Made by a program: the position numbers and the translations under genes. Below the pieces are notes generated by a model. That model made no database searches, was not told the DNA's origin, and saw nothing but the letters and a program-made list of their open reading frames with translations. Positions 41,169 to 50,017 of a stretch of 64,000 nucleotides of DNA are shown here, one piece after another (the stretch's first letter is position 1; every line of letters starts with the position of its first letter). The DNA comes from Sinomonas sp. ASV486. GTDB taxonomy: Bacteria > Actinomycetota > Actinomycetes > Actinomycetales > Micrococcaceae. The stretch is from assembly GCF_030908215.1 (NCBI RefSeq), contig NZ_JAVFJK010000014.1:62001-126000 (forward strand), in the 5' to 3' direction.

Positions 41169-41819
41169 GTCGACAGCCTTGACGCGCTGCGGCCTGCGCA
41201 CCGAGGGCTTCGGCTTCGCGGCGTCGCGGACTTCGGGGAGCATCGACCACAGCAGGTACATACGCTCGGTTTCCCCCGAGTCACCGCCGGGGAGGTCCTC
41301 GTGCTCGAACTCGTCGAGGAGTTCGAGCATGCGCTGCTTGAACCTCGCACGCTGTTCGAGGGTGAGGTTGATGACGTTGCCCGAGACCATCATGACGGGC
41401 GAATCGTCCGGCTCGCCCTGCCGGCGCGCGGCCTCGCGATGCTTCGCGTGGCTCGCGATGCGGGACCGGAGCGACTCGATCTCCATGTCGATGATCGCGA
41501 GGCCCGGCGTCTGGCCCGTGCTCGCCGTGTCGATGTTGAGGTCGGTGCCCGCGGCCATCCACCGCCGCTCGCGACCGTCGCCGTCGCTCGGGGCGTCCAC
41601 GACGATGCCCCACTTCTTGAGCGCCCGGAGGTGATAGCTCATTGCGCTCGGAGTGAGGCCCGTGAACGCCGCGAGCTCCGTGGCGGTACGGCTCTGCTGG
41701 CTCGAGTACAGCTCGTTGATGGCCTCGAGGCGGGCGGCATGGGCCAGCGCCCTCATAGCCTTGGGGTCAGTGATCCGGACCGGGTTGTCGGTGCGGGAGC
41801 TGCGCTTCTTCTCAGTCAT
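41163..41819 (-). CDS. winged helix-turn-helix (ArsR-like) transcriptional regulator
   Basis: A 218-residue regulator. The N-terminal DNA-binding domain covers about residues 15-100: RALAHAARLEAINELYSSQQ, then TATELAAFTGLTPSAMSYHL as the helix-turn-helix and RRWMAAG as the wing. The C-terminal part (FKQRMLELLDEFEHEDLPGG) is helical and of the YdfH/DUF-like type found beside many actinobacterial HTH domains. No metal-binding cysteines are visible. It lies 58 bp after the methyltransferase gene's stop and has its own weak ribosome-binding site. The target is unknown. Confidence 0.8.
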   Translation of the reverse strand: MTEKKRSSRTDNPVRITDPKAMRALAHAARLEAINELYSSQQSRTATELAAFTGLTPSAMSYHLRALKKWGIVVDAPSDGDGRERRWMAAGTDLNIDTASTGQTPGLAIIDMEIESLRSRIASHAKHREAARRQGEPDDSPVMMVSGNVINLTLEQRARFKQRMLELLDEFEHEDLPGGDSGETERMYLLWSMLPEVRDAAKPKPSVRRPQRVKAVDA

Positions 41820-41877
41820 GGTGCTTTTTCTTCGTGGTGATATTGCTGTGTAATAAACGCCACATTCAGGCACGATG

Positions 41878-43530
41878 TCAAGCTGATTTTTCACGATTCC
41901 GTGTCGCGTCGTCATGAGGGCCCAAGAAGCCGTCCGCCACAAGGTTCGCGGCATCCGCGAGGAGGCCCTCGCGGAACCCATCGTCGTCCCGCTCGAGCAG
42001 TGCCGCGAGAGCCGAGGCGATCTGCCCAGCCGTGAGCTCGCCGTCGCACGCAGAGACGAATCCCGCGAGCTCGGTGCTCATGAGGTTCGTTCGGCGGAAG
42101 CCCGCGCCCTGGCGCAGAAGGATGACGCCAGGGTGCTCGGCCCCCGGGCGCTGGTGCCGCTCCTCGGTCACGTCCTCGGCCACGACGAGCCGCTCCGCGC
42201 CGAGGTCGGGGTGCGCCGCAAGCCAGTCCGCGCGTTCAACGGCTGCGAGCCAATGCGGTCCGATCGGCTGCTCGAGAGGATGGGTCAGCTGCTCGAAGCG
42301 GTCCAGCCGCGCCTGCCCCGCGGCAGGGCGGCGGAGCCAGATGGCACCGAAGCCGATCGCGGCGGTGTCCCGGGCTGCGAAGTCTACCAGGTACGCGGCG
42401 TAGGCGTCGTGGTAGGCGCGGGGATCCCGCTGCTGCGACGCGTCGGCCAGCCACGTCTCCGCGTACTGGCCCGGGCCGACCTCTTCTCGCTCCAGTACCC
42501 AGGCGTCGATGCCCTCGGGGACCCATGAGCGCACGCGCTCGTGCCAGGCGTGGCCCCGGCGGACCTCCCAGTTGCCGAGCATCTGGGCCGTCCCGCCCTC
42601 CGCGAGCACGCCACCGATGCCCGCCGCGAGGCGCGCGACGAGCTCGTCCCCGGGCAGCCCCCCGTCGCGGTAGGTGAACTGGCCGTCGGGGCTCTCCCCC
42701 TCGGTCCGGGGTGTAATGACGAACGGTGGGTTGGAGACCACGAGGTCGAACGTCTCCCCCGCCACGGGATCGAGGAGGGAGCCCTTGCGCAGCTCGAAGC
42801 GGTCCTCGGGGTGGGCCGGATCGATCCCGAGGGTGGCAGCGTTCAGCAGCAGGTTGAAGCGGGTGAACGCGAGCGCACGGTCCGAGATGTCGGTCGCGAC
42901 CACGTGCCGAGCGTGCCCGAGGAGGTGGAAGATCTGGATCCCGCAGCCGGTGCCGAGGTCGAGCGCCCGCTCCACCGGCCTGCGCGCGGTGGTCTGGACG
43001 AGCGTCGCCGAGGCGTGGCCGATGCCGAGCACATGATCGGTCCGCAGCACACCCGCGCGCTGATGGGCCGCGAGGTCCGACGCGACCCAGATCCCGATCT
43101 CGCCGTCCCCAGCGTCCCACGCGTAGGGCCGCAGGTCCACGGAGGCGGCGAGGCCCGCGCCGTCGTGCGTCTCCTCAGCGAGCCCCAGCGCGACGAGCCC
43201 GCCCGAGCGGATCCCGGGCAGGACGGCGTCGAGCGCAGCGGCCTGGAGCGGCTGAGCCAGGAGGAAGAAGCGCACGACGGCGCCGAGCGGCTCCCGCACG
43301 GGATCCTCGCCTGCCGTTCGGGTCGTCACAAGGGCTGGCACGGGCTGGTCTCGGGAGAGGGCCGCATGCGCCTCGGGTCCGAGGAGCCGGGCGACGGCGT
43401 CGACCGTGTACCCGACGGCTGCGAGGTCCTGGGCCAGGGCGCGCAGGAGGTCCGGCCATTCGGAGACGGGCGTATCCGGGCCGGGCGTATCCGAGGCGGA
43501 CGCCTCTGCCGGCGTGGTTGAGCTGGTCAC
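41878..43530 (-). CDS. large class I SAM-dependent methyltransferase (DUF7059-type)
   Basis: A 550-residue protein. An N-terminal all-alpha domain (about 20-160; DUF7059-like) precedes a Rossmann methyltransferase core with the SAM-binding ALDLGTGCGIQIFHLLGHA near residues 190-208 and the substrate-amide motif VSNPPFVITP near 263-272, as in N5-glutamine (HemK/PrmC) and 16S rRNA G1207 (RsmC) methyltransferases. A C-terminal region of about 150 residues resembles a small winged domain. NPPF implies methylation of an amide or exocyclic amino nitrogen; the target is not known. The GTG at 43530 is the likely start. Confidence 0.85.
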   Translation of the reverse strand: MTSSTTPAEASASDTPGPDTPVSEWPDLLRALAQDLAAVGYTVDAVARLLGPEAHAALSRDQPVPALVTTRTAGEDPVREPLGAVVRFFLLAQPLQAAALDAVLPGIRSGGLVALGLAEETHDGAGLAASVDLRPYAWDAGDGEIGIWVASDLAAHQRAGVLRTDHVLGIGHASATLVQTTARRPVERALDLGTGCGIQIFHLLGHARHVVATDISDRALAFTRFNLLLNAATLGIDPAHPEDRFELRKGSLLDPVAGETFDLVVSNPPFVITPRTEGESPDGQFTYRDGGLPGDELVARLAAGIGGVLAEGGTAQMLGNWEVRRGHAWHERVRSWVPEGIDAWVLEREEVGPGQYAETWLADASQQRDPRAYHDAYAAYLVDFAARDTAAIGFGAIWLRRPAAGQARLDRFEQLTHPLEQPIGPHWLAAVERADWLAAHPDLGAERLVVAEDVTEERHQRPGAEHPGVILLRQGAGFRRTNLMSTELAGFVSACDGELTAGQIASALAALLERDDDGFREGLLADAANLVADGFLGPHDDATRNREKSA

Positions 43531-43602
43531 CTGAGAAGTCTAGGCGGGTGTCATCGCCAGGGCCTGGCTGGTCAGGAGTGCCTGGCAGGTCAGAATGGAG
43601 GC

Positions 43603-44232
43603 ATGGGTCCGCACGCGCCCGAGGGACGCAATGCTGCAGGGCGCCGAGGAGCACCGCCCGTCGCGGCGGCCCTCGGGATGTCCGTCGCGCTGTGCATCGC
43701 CGGCTGTGCCTACCAGTACGACGACGGCCTCGCCCCTCTGGGACGGCGAGACGCGTCCGCGCAGGCATCGGCCTCTGCCTCTGCCGCCGCGGACGCCTCT
43801 GCCTCGGCTTCAGCCGCTGCCCGGGACCTCGCGGGGCGCACGCGTTCCCAGCGTGGAGCGGCGACGGAGGCTCCGTTCGGGCAGCTCCTCGGCGGAACGG
43901 CCCTGCAGGCGTGGGCGGACACGGTGCTCCCAGACGACTCCGGCCTCTCGGCGGGCTCCGACGCGAGCGCAGTGTGGCCGGACAAAGCCCCGTACACCAT
44001 GGGGATCGACACGGATCCGGGCCCGGCGACGCTGCGTTTCGCGTGCCGCGGCATCGGCCTCGCGTCCGTGCGGGTCACCGCCGACGAGGCCCCGCTCCTG
44101 GACATCACGTTTGCCTGCAACCGCGCATGGTCCCGCGCCGTCGTCGTTCCCAGTTCCGGGCACCTTGAGGTGCAGTTCAGCGCGGCGGGGGATGCGGCGT
44201 CGGACGTCGCCTACCGGCTCACCCGCCCCTGA
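43603..44232 (+). CDS. putative lipoprotein with an Ala/Ser repeat linker
   Basis: A 209-residue protein with a basic N-terminus, a hydrophobic segment VAAALGMSVALCIAG and a lipobox ending in Cys35 (IAGC). Residues 50-75 are an alternating Ala/Ser/Asp linker, and the C-terminal 110 residues (APYTMGIDTDPGPATLRFAC onward) form a compact beta-rich domain with two cysteines that could pair. It is probably anchored outside the membrane. No family is recognised. It stands alone between the divergent methyltransferase and the convergent TrhO gene. Confidence 0.68.
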   Translation: MGPHAPEGRNAAGRRGAPPVAAALGMSVALCIAGCAYQYDDGLAPLGRRDASAQASASASAAADASASASAAARDLAGRTRSQRGAATEAPFGQLLGGTALQAWADTVLPDDSGLSAGSDASAVWPDKAPYTMGIDTDPGPATLRFACRGIGLASVRVTADEAPLLDITFACNRAWSRAVVVPSSGHLEVQFSAAGDAASDVAYRLTRP

Positions 44233-44257
44233 TCAGCTCTGATCAGCCCTGCGAGCA

Positions 44258-45160
44258 TCAGACCGCACAGCCCTCCGGACACCGCAGCGTCTCGGGGGAT
44301 GCCGCGCATTCGGCGCAGTAGAGGGTGAGCTGTCGGCAGGCCGAGTTCGAGCAGTTGTGGAAGTCGCTCGTGGGCGCGTCGCAACGGGTGCAGCGTCCGA
44401 TCGTGGCCGCCTCCTCGCTGAACTCGAGGCGCATGCGCCGGTCGAACACGTACAGCGAGCCCTCCCACAGCCCCGCATCCTTGAAGGCCTCTCCATAGCG
44501 GACGATCCCGCCGTCCAGCTGGTACACCTCCTGGAAGCCACGCCGGCGCATGTGCGCGCTGAGCACCTCGCAGCGGATGCCGCCCGTGCAGTAGGTGACC
44601 ACGGGTCTGTCCTTGAGGTCGTCATACTTGCCCGAGTCGAGCTCGGCCAGGAAATCGTGGGTCGTGGAGGTGTCGGGGACGACGGCGTCCTTGAAACGGC
44701 CGATCTCGGCCTCGAAGGCGTTGCGGCCGTCGAAGAACACGACCTCTCGCCGCGGGTCGTCGCTGGCCTTGCCCGCACCGACGAGCTCATGGACCTGTTC
44801 GGGTGACAGGTGGGCTCCGCCCCCGACCACCCCGCCGGCGTCGACCTCGAGCTCTTCCGGAGCACCGAAGGAGACCAGCTCCGGGCGCACCTTGACCGAG
44901 AGCCTCGGGAAGTCCTCGGCACTCCCCTCCGACCACTTGACGTCGAGCTCATGGAACCCGGGATGCTCCTTCGTGACGCGAAGGTAGCGCTTGACGGCGT
45001 CCAGCTCGCCCCCGACAGTGGCGTTGATCCCGTCCTTGGAGACGATGATGCGGCCCCGGAGGCCAAGCGACTCGCACAGGGTGCGCTGCCACAGCCTGAC
45101 CGACTCCGGGTCGGGCAATGGGGTGAAGCAGTAGAAGAGGACGATACGGTGCAGGGCCAC
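44258..45160 (-). CDS. trhO: tRNA uridine 5-hydroxylase TrhO (rhodanese family)
   Basis: A 300-residue YceA/TrhO protein that makes 5-hydroxyuridine at the wobble position of tRNAs using oxygen. Domains: an N-terminal acylphosphatase-like region ([28 protein letters not shown]), the rhodanese domain ([15 protein letters not shown]) with the catalytic cysteine in [16 protein letters not shown], and a C-terminal cysteine-rich zinc-binding tail ([19 protein letters not shown]). The GTG at 45160 gives the usual N-terminus. It is divergent from the GNAT gene with a palindrome in the gap. Confidence 0.92.
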   Translation of the reverse strand: MALHRIVLFYCFTPLPDPESVRLWQRTLCESLGLRGRIIVSKDGINATVGGELDAVKRYLRVTKEHPGFHELDVKWSEGSAEDFPRLSVKVRPELVSFGAPEELEVDAGGVVGGGAHLSPEQVHELVGAGKASDDPRREVVFFDGRNAFEAEIGRFKDAVVPDTSTTHDFLAELDSGKYDDLKDRPVVTYCTGGIRCEVLSAHMRRRGFQEVYQLDGGIVRYGEAFKDAGLWEGSLYVFDRRMRLEFSEEAATIGRCTRCDAPTSDFHNCSNSACRQLTLYCAECAASPETLRCPEGCAV

Positions 45161-45196
45161 CCATCAAGGGTACTGGGGCGGGCGGGTGACGGCCGG

Positions 45197-45212
45197 GTGA
45201 CAGTTGTGTCAC
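45197..45212. promoter_or_regulatory. palindrome in the trhO/GNAT divergent promoter region
   Basis: GTGACA-GTTG-TGTCAC, a 6-bp inverted repeat with a 4-bp spacer centred between the starts at 45160 and 45249. Its form suits a homodimeric regulator (CRP/FNR-like TGTGA half-sites read GTGACA/TGTCAC only partly). Confidence 0.4.
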
Positions 45213-45248
45213 ACCTCTTATCAGGGACTGGCGGGACCGGTTATCGTC

Positions 45249-45941
45249 ATGGCTATGGGAGAGGCATCGCTGGGCGAACTTCTGGGCATCTGGGTCGAAG
45301 GCTGGGCCTCCACGCGACGTTATCCGGTGCGGGACGTGGGCGCATTCAAGGCGGTGGAGCTGACCGACAAGACCGGCGACTGGGAGGCCTTTGCCGTCCA
45401 TCCGACGGCGCGCGAGTTTGCCGACCTCGCCTCGTTCGTGACCGAGTCCCAGCCGAGGATCGTCACCATCCTGACGGATGACGTCGCAGCATACCGTGCC
45501 CTTGCGCAGGAGCATGGCCTCATCGAGCTCGGCGCCGACCAGGAGCTCATGATCATGGACTTCGAGGGCAAGGACGTCGAGGCCCCCTGGCTGAACGACG
45601 ACGAGCTCAAGCTGACCACGGAGTACGAAGACCACAGCGCCACGGTCACGGTCAGGACCACCGACGGCGTCCTCGCCGCCCAGGGCCATGTGGCGGTAAC
45701 CCAGGGCTATGCGGTCTTCGATCGGATCATCACCGAGCCGGCCTTCCGACGCCGCGGCCTCGGAAGCTTCGTGATGCGCGCACTGACGGCCGCGATGAGC
45801 GAGCACCGTCTGGACCAGGGCCTGCTCATCGCGTCAGTCGATGGCCAGCACCTCTACCACCACCTGGGCTGGTCCGACGTCTCGGCCGTTGTGATCTTCG
45901 CGAATCCCGGCGCATCGAAGGGCGCCTCCCTCTCCGACTGA
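45249..45941 (+). CDS. GNAT-family N-acetyltransferase
   Basis: A 230-residue acetyltransferase-fold protein. The C-terminal GNAT core has the acetyl-CoA-binding motif FRRRGLGSFVMRALTAA (R-x-x-G-x-G type) after DRIITEPA, followed by LIASVDGQHLYHHLGW. The N-terminal 110 residues form a second, degenerate alpha/beta half. The acceptor is unknown. ATG at 45249 or 45255 are both possible; the first was taken. It stands alone, divergent from trhO. Confidence 0.82.
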   Translation: MAMGEASLGELLGIWVEGWASTRRYPVRDVGAFKAVELTDKTGDWEAFAVHPTAREFADLASFVTESQPRIVTILTDDVAAYRALAQEHGLIELGADQELMIMDFEGKDVEAPWLNDDELKLTTEYEDHSATVTVRTTDGVLAAQGHVAVTQGYAVFDRIITEPAFRRRGLGSFVMRALTAAMSEHRLDQGLLIASVDGQHLYHHLGWSDVSAVVIFANPGASKGASLSD

Positions 45942-46039
45942 GCACACCCCGTCCACACCCGGCGGGGACCACGTTCGCTTGCAGGTGATCCACCAGCACC
46001 CGGCAGCTGCGGGCACGCGGCGGCTGGCAGAATGCTGAG

Positions 46040-48406
46040 GTGGCCGCGCATCATTCCCTCGTCTCCCTTCTGGGCCGGTCTACGGCCCCCGAGGAGCTGC
46101 GGCACCTGCGCACCATCCCCGCACGGGCCGCCCGCAACGCACCCTGGCCACGCTGGGTCCATCCCGATCTGATCGAGGCGTACGCCCGTCGGGGAATCCA
46201 CGAACCGTATACGCATCAGGCAGCGGCCGCCGATCTGGCGCACAGTGGGCGCAACGTCGTCCTCGCCACGGGGACCGCCTCGGGCAAGTCGCTCGCCTAC
46301 CAAATGCCTGCCCTCGACGCCGTCCACCGCTCTGAGCTGCGGGTCGCCGCGGAACCGGGACGGATCCACGACGACGGCGCGGTGGTCCTGTACCTGTCGC
46401 CCACCAAGGCTCTCGCGGCCGATCAGCTGACCGCGATCCGCGCGCTCGGTCTCCCCACGCTGCGCGCGGAAACGTATGACGGCGACACGGAACAGTCTGC
46501 GCGCCGCTGGATCCGAGACCACGCCAACGTCATCCTCGCCAATCCCGACATGCTGCATTTCGGTATCCTGCCGAACCACGCGTGGTGGTCCTCGTTCTTC
46601 CGGCGGCTCCGGTTCGTGGTCATCGACGAAGCCCACTCGTACCGCGGGGTCTTCGGGTCGCACGTCGCCAACCTCCTGCGCCGCCTCCGGCGGGTGTGCG
46701 CCCACTACGGGTCTACCCCGGTGTTCATCGCGGCGTCGGCGACATCCGGGGATCCCGAAGGATCGGTGGGGCGTCTCATTGGCGACGGCGTCACGGCGGT
46801 CACGGAAGACGGCTCGCCTCATGGCGCCACTGAGGTGGCGTTCTGGGAGCCGGCGCTGACGGAGGCGCGCGGAGAGAACGGCGCCCCGCGGAGGCGCACG
46901 GCGATCGCCGAGACGGCGGGTCTCCTCGCCAACCTCGTCTCGGCGCGCGTGCGGACCATCGCCTTCATCAAGTCCCGCCGGGGCGCGGAGACGATCTCCT
47001 CGATCACGCAGCGGCTCCTCGACGAGGTCGACCCGAGCCTGCCCCTGCGGGTCGCCGCCTACCGCTCGGGGTACCTGCCGGAGGAACGACGCGAACTCGA
47101 GCGCCGTCTGCGCTCGGGCGAACTGCTGGGCGTCGCGAGCACCTCCGCGCTCGAACTGGGCATCGACATCTCCGGACTCGATGCCGTCCTCATCGCAGGA
47201 TGGCCCGGAACACGGGCGTCCCTGTTCCAGGAGATCGGCAGGGCCGGCCGCTCCGGCCAAGATGCTCTGGCTGCGTTCGTCGCGAGCGACGACCCTCTCG
47301 ACACCTACCTCGTGAACCATCCCGAAGCGATCTTCGACACCTCGGTCGAGGCAACCGTCCTCGACCCCTCGAATCCCTACGTGCTTGGCCCGCACCTGTG
47401 TGCCGCCGCGGCCGAGAAGCCCCTGACGGCCTCGGACCTCGAGCTGTTCGGTCCGTCGACCGCGGGCCTCCTCGACCAGCTCGAGGCTCAGGGCTACCTG
47501 AGGAAGCGGCCGTCCGGCTGGTTCTGGACCCATCCCCAGAGCGCTGCCGGCATGGTGAACCTGCGGGCTGATGGCGGGGGGCCGGTGAACATCATCGAGT
47601 CGGAAACCGGCCAGCTGCTGGGCTCGATGGACTCCCCCCAGACGCATTATCAGGCCCATCAGGGCGCGATCTACGTCCACCAGGGCGCGAGCTACCTGGT
47701 CGAGGACCTCAACGAGGCCGAGCACTGCGTCGTGGTGCGCCGAGTGAACCCCGACTACTACACGAGCGCGCGGGACATCACGACCGTCGAGGTGCTCACC
47801 GAGATCCGCTCGCAGCAGTGGGGGCCGGTGGGCGTCCACTTCGGCGAAGTGCGGGTGACCACTCAGGTCGTGTCCTTCCAGCGCAAGGCGCTCATCTCCA
47901 ACGAGGTCCTGGGCGAGGAGCCTCTCGACTTGGGCGCCCGTGACCTGTTCACGAAGGCCGTGTGGCTCACGATCCCCGAGCCCACCCTCGCCGCGGGGGG
48001 TCTCCTCACCGCGCAGTTCCCCGGAGCCCTGCACGCGGCCGAACACGCATCAATCGGGCTCCTTCCGCTCGTGGCGTCGAGCGACCGTTGGGATATCGGC
48101 GGCGTGTCGACAGCGCTGCACGCAGACACCGCGCAGCCCACGATCTTCGTGTACGACGGGCATCCAGGCGGCGCCGGCTTCGCGGAGCGGGGGTACGACC
48201 GGATCCAGGTCTGGCTCCGAGCGACGCAGGAGGCCATTGAGGCCTGCGAATGCGAGGCCGGGTGCCCCTCCTGCGTACAGAGCCCCAAGTGCGGCAACAA
48301 GAACAACCCGCTCGACAAGGCCGGCGCTGTTGCACTCCTCTCAACGGTCCTCCGGCAGGCCCGGCTTGCCACTGAAACAGACTCGGCGCACACCCCCAGG
48401 GACTGA
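46040..48406 (+). CDS. DEAD/DEAH-box helicase with C-terminal DUF1998 zinc-binding domain (MrfA/YprA-like)
   Basis: A 788-residue superfamily 2 helicase of the YprA/MrfA (Hrq1-related) group, which in Bacillus acts in repair of mitomycin-type damage and unwinds DNA 3' to 5'. Motifs: Walker A LATGTASGKSLAYQ, Walker B VIDEAHSYRG, GVASTSALELGIDISGLD (motif V) and QEIGRAGRSGQD (motif VI). The C-terminal DUF1998 region has the clustered cysteines CECEAGCPSCVQSPKCGN. GTG at 46040. In mycobacteria the orthologue (Rv3649) also lies beside the TadE-like/pilus genes, as here. Confidence 0.92.
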   Translation: MAAHHSLVSLLGRSTAPEELRHLRTIPARAARNAPWPRWVHPDLIEAYARRGIHEPYTHQAAAADLAHSGRNVVLATGTASGKSLAYQMPALDAVHRSELRVAAEPGRIHDDGAVVLYLSPTKALAADQLTAIRALGLPTLRAETYDGDTEQSARRWIRDHANVILANPDMLHFGILPNHAWWSSFFRRLRFVVIDEAHSYRGVFGSHVANLLRRLRRVCAHYGSTPVFIAASATSGDPEGSVGRLIGDGVTAVTEDGSPHGATEVAFWEPALTEARGENGAPRRRTAIAETAGLLANLVSARVRTIAFIKSRRGAETISSITQRLLDEVDPSLPLRVAAYRSGYLPEERRELERRLRSGELLGVASTSALELGIDISGLDAVLIAGWPGTRASLFQEIGRAGRSGQDALAAFVASDDPLDTYLVNHPEAIFDTSVEATVLDPSNPYVLGPHLCAAAAEKPLTASDLELFGPSTAGLLDQLEAQGYLRKRPSGWFWTHPQSAAGMVNLRADGGGPVNIIESETGQLLGSMDSPQTHYQAHQGAIYVHQGASYLVEDLNEAEHCVVVRRVNPDYYTSARDITTVEVLTEIRSQQWGPVGVHFGEVRVTTQVVSFQRKALISNEVLGEEPLDLGARDLFTKAVWLTIPEPTLAAGGLLTAQFPGALHAAEHASIGLLPLVASSDRWDIGGVSTALHADTAQPTIFVYDGHPGGAGFAERGYDRIQVWLRATQEAIEACECEAGCPSCVQSPKCGNKNNPLDKAGAVALLSTVLRQARLATETDSAHTPRD

Positions 48407-48481
48407 AGGCCCGGGGACTGACCCCCGGGCCTCACCCTCGGGGACTGAACCCCACTGCGTGAATCTCGGGGACTGAACCCC
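48398..48481. repeat. array of short GGGGACTGAACCCC hairpin repeats between convergent genes
   Basis: Three copies of a 14-bp element able to form a GGGG/CCCC mini-hairpin (48413-48426 with one change, 48440-48453, 48468-48481) at a period of 27-28 bp, plus a degenerate copy at 48398-48409 that supplies the TGA stop of the helicase. They fill the gap between the helicase and the convergent TadE-like gene and may act as a bidirectional terminator. Confidence 0.75.
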
Positions 48482-48493
48482 GGGGTAGGGGCA

Positions 48494-48931
48494 TCACCCT
48501 CCTGCGTCCTCGGCTGGCGGCCCTGCCCTGGCTCTGCCCGGGGCAGGGCCCCACGGCGCGCCGGTGTCGATCTCGACGACGACCCGCACCGTGCTGCCGG
48601 GGCCCTCGATGGTGCACGAGACGAGCGCGGCGCCGTTGAGTTCGGCTACCGTCCGTGCCAGATCGCAGGTTGCGCCGCTGCGGAGGCCGCGTTCGGCGTC
48701 CGCGGCGGCTAGGGCCGCGAGGTCGGCGGCCGACGCCGCACGGGCCGAGGCAGCGAGGGCTTGGCCCATCAGCGCGACGGCAGCGCAGGCCAGGATGAGC
48801 AGCAGGCCCAGTCCGAGAGCGAGAAGCGTCCCGGAACCGCACTCGCCCCGGCGGGCCGGGCCGCCTGGTTGGGAATCGGAAGACTGGCGATCCCGCCCTT
48901 GGTGACCGTCCTCGGCTCTTCGGGAGGTCAT
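48494..48931 (-). CDS. TadE-like protein of the helicase/secretion neighbourhood (Rv3654c type)
   Basis: A 145-residue small membrane protein. After a hydrophilic N-terminus comes the pilin-like hydrophobic segment SGTLLALGLGLLLILACAAV, preceded by Gly-Glu-Cys-Gly as a possible processing region, then an Ala-rich helix (ADLAALAAADAERG) and a C-terminal beta-rich part. This matches the Rv3654c family, found downstream of TadE in actinobacterial pilus loci. ATG at 48931 overlaps the TadE stop (ATGA). It is the last gene of the operon, facing the helicase gene. Confidence 0.82.
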   Translation of the reverse strand: MTSRRAEDGHQGRDRQSSDSQPGGPARRGECGSGTLLALGLGLLLILACAAVALMGQALAASARAASAADLAALAAADAERGLRSGATCDLARTVAELNGAALVSCTIEGPGSTVRVVVEIDTGAPWGPAPGRARAGPPAEDAGG

Positions 48932-49311
48932 GGGACGCCCTCGCTGCTCAGGCTGGCCGCGGCATGGGCCTGGAGTCCTGCAGCTGCAGCAATAGGCCCC
49001 GGAACGGGGGCGCTCACGCGCACTGTGACCACTCCTGCAGACGCTTCGACCGTGTGCCGCGCATCGGGTCCCGCGACCCGCGCCACTTCCTCCGCAACGG
49101 CCGCCGGACCCTCCCCTCGGGCAATGGTCCGCGCCGCGGCGCGCGCCGCCTCCTCGGTCCGGATCTGGCACACGGCCGCGGTTCCGGCGCTGAGGAGGAA
49201 GCCCAGCAGCACGATCACGGCGGGCAGCGCCACGGCGAACTCCGCAGTGACGGAGCCCCGCAGGGACGCCGAGCTCGGCCGCTCCTCGGCGCCCCCACGG
49301 CGCGGCCTCAC
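48928..49311 (-). CDS. tadE-like: TadE-family pilus-associated pseudopilin
   Basis: A 127-residue TadE family protein. A basic N-terminus is followed by GSVTAEFAVALPAVIVLLGF, where Glu five residues after the cleavage Gly/Ser and the hydrophobic stretch are as in TadE minor pilins cut by prepilin peptidase. The rest is an Ala/Val-rich domain. The GTG at 49311 overlaps the DUF4244 gene's stop (GTGA) and the TGA overlaps the next ATG. It should be a minor component of a Flp/Tad-type pilus or secretion system. Confidence 0.85.
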   Translation of the reverse strand: MRPRRGGAEERPSSASLRGSVTAEFAVALPAVIVLLGFLLSAGTAAVCQIRTEEAARAAARTIARGEGPAAVAEEVARVAGPDARHTVEASAGVVTVRVSAPVPGPIAAAAGLQAHAAASLSSEGVP

Positions 49312-49877
49312 GGAAGCGCGAGCGCTGCGCGGATGATTCCGAGGAGGAAGCCTCGTACCTCATCGCTGCGCATGATCACCACGAGGAGCCCCGCGAACGC
49401 GACCGCACCGAGGGTCGCGATCGCATACTCGGCGGTCGCCATCCCGTGCTGGCCTGCCGCCCGGCCCTCGAACCAGAGCCTCAGGAGCTGCAGTCGAACG
49501 GCCGCACGACGGTGCACCGTGCGAAGGGACAGGAGCGGACCGCGCCGCGGGGCCGTCTGCACCGGCAGCCAGCGAGTGTCAGTGCGCGCCACAGCTTCGC
49601 TGTCGGGGTCGCCGTCGCGGTCGCCATCGGTGGTGGGCCGCCCAATGTTCGGCCCGTCGACAGCCGATCCGCGCGCCGTCGAAGCGCGTGTGCCGGGCCT
49701 GCCATCGTCGCCTTCACGCCGGGCGTCGGGAAAGAGTTCAATGACCTGGCACGGCCCTCCGGTCGAAGGGACTGCATGCGGACCCGGCCCCGGCGTGGGT
49801 GCGAGTTCGAGGTACGCGGGATCGGGGCTGGGAGCAGTTCGACCCGTGCGGGCCGCTGGCTGAACCATGGCGGACAT
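49308..49877 (-). CDS. DUF4244 protein, Flp pilin-like, with long N-terminal extension
   Basis: A 189-residue protein. The C-terminal 45 residues (GMATAEYAIATLGAVAFAGL onward) match DUF4244, the small pilin-like proteins of actinobacterial Tad loci, with the Gly-x-x-x-x-Glu processing pattern of Flp pilins. The N-terminal 125 residues are Pro/Arg/Asp-rich and have no counterpart in the usual 60-90-residue family members. The extension is supported by a very good AAAGGAGAA before the ATG at 49877. It is the probable major pilin. If cleaved before the ATAEY segment, a large leader would be removed. Confidence 0.78.
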   Translation of the reverse strand: MSAMVQPAARTGRTAPSPDPAYLELAPTPGPGPHAVPSTGGPCQVIELFPDARREGDDGRPGTRASTARGSAVDGPNIGRPTTDGDRDGDPDSEAVARTDTRWLPVQTAPRRGPLLSLRTVHRRAAVRLQLLRLWFEGRAAGQHGMATAEYAIATLGAVAFAGLLVVIMRSDEVRGFLLGIIRAALALP

Positions 49878-50017
49878 GTGATTCTCCTTTCGAGTGGGGA
49901 CGGACCACTTCCACAGCGAGAAGTGCCCGGGCCCGTGGAGTCCCGTGCCGGATGGCCGGAACCGGTGGCGCCTGTGCGCCGCCTGCCGTGAGGGCAGGAG
50001 TCATCGGGGGCGGGAGA

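Noticed and set aside
45854-48046. 730-codon minus-strand frame opposite the helicase gene
   Set aside because: The helicase motifs on the plus strand are complete; the opposite frame has no recognisable features and no ribosome-binding site.
48413-48481. Possible CRISPR array
   Set aside because: Repeats are only 14 bp with spacers of 13-14 bp of similar composition, only three copies, and there are no cas genes.
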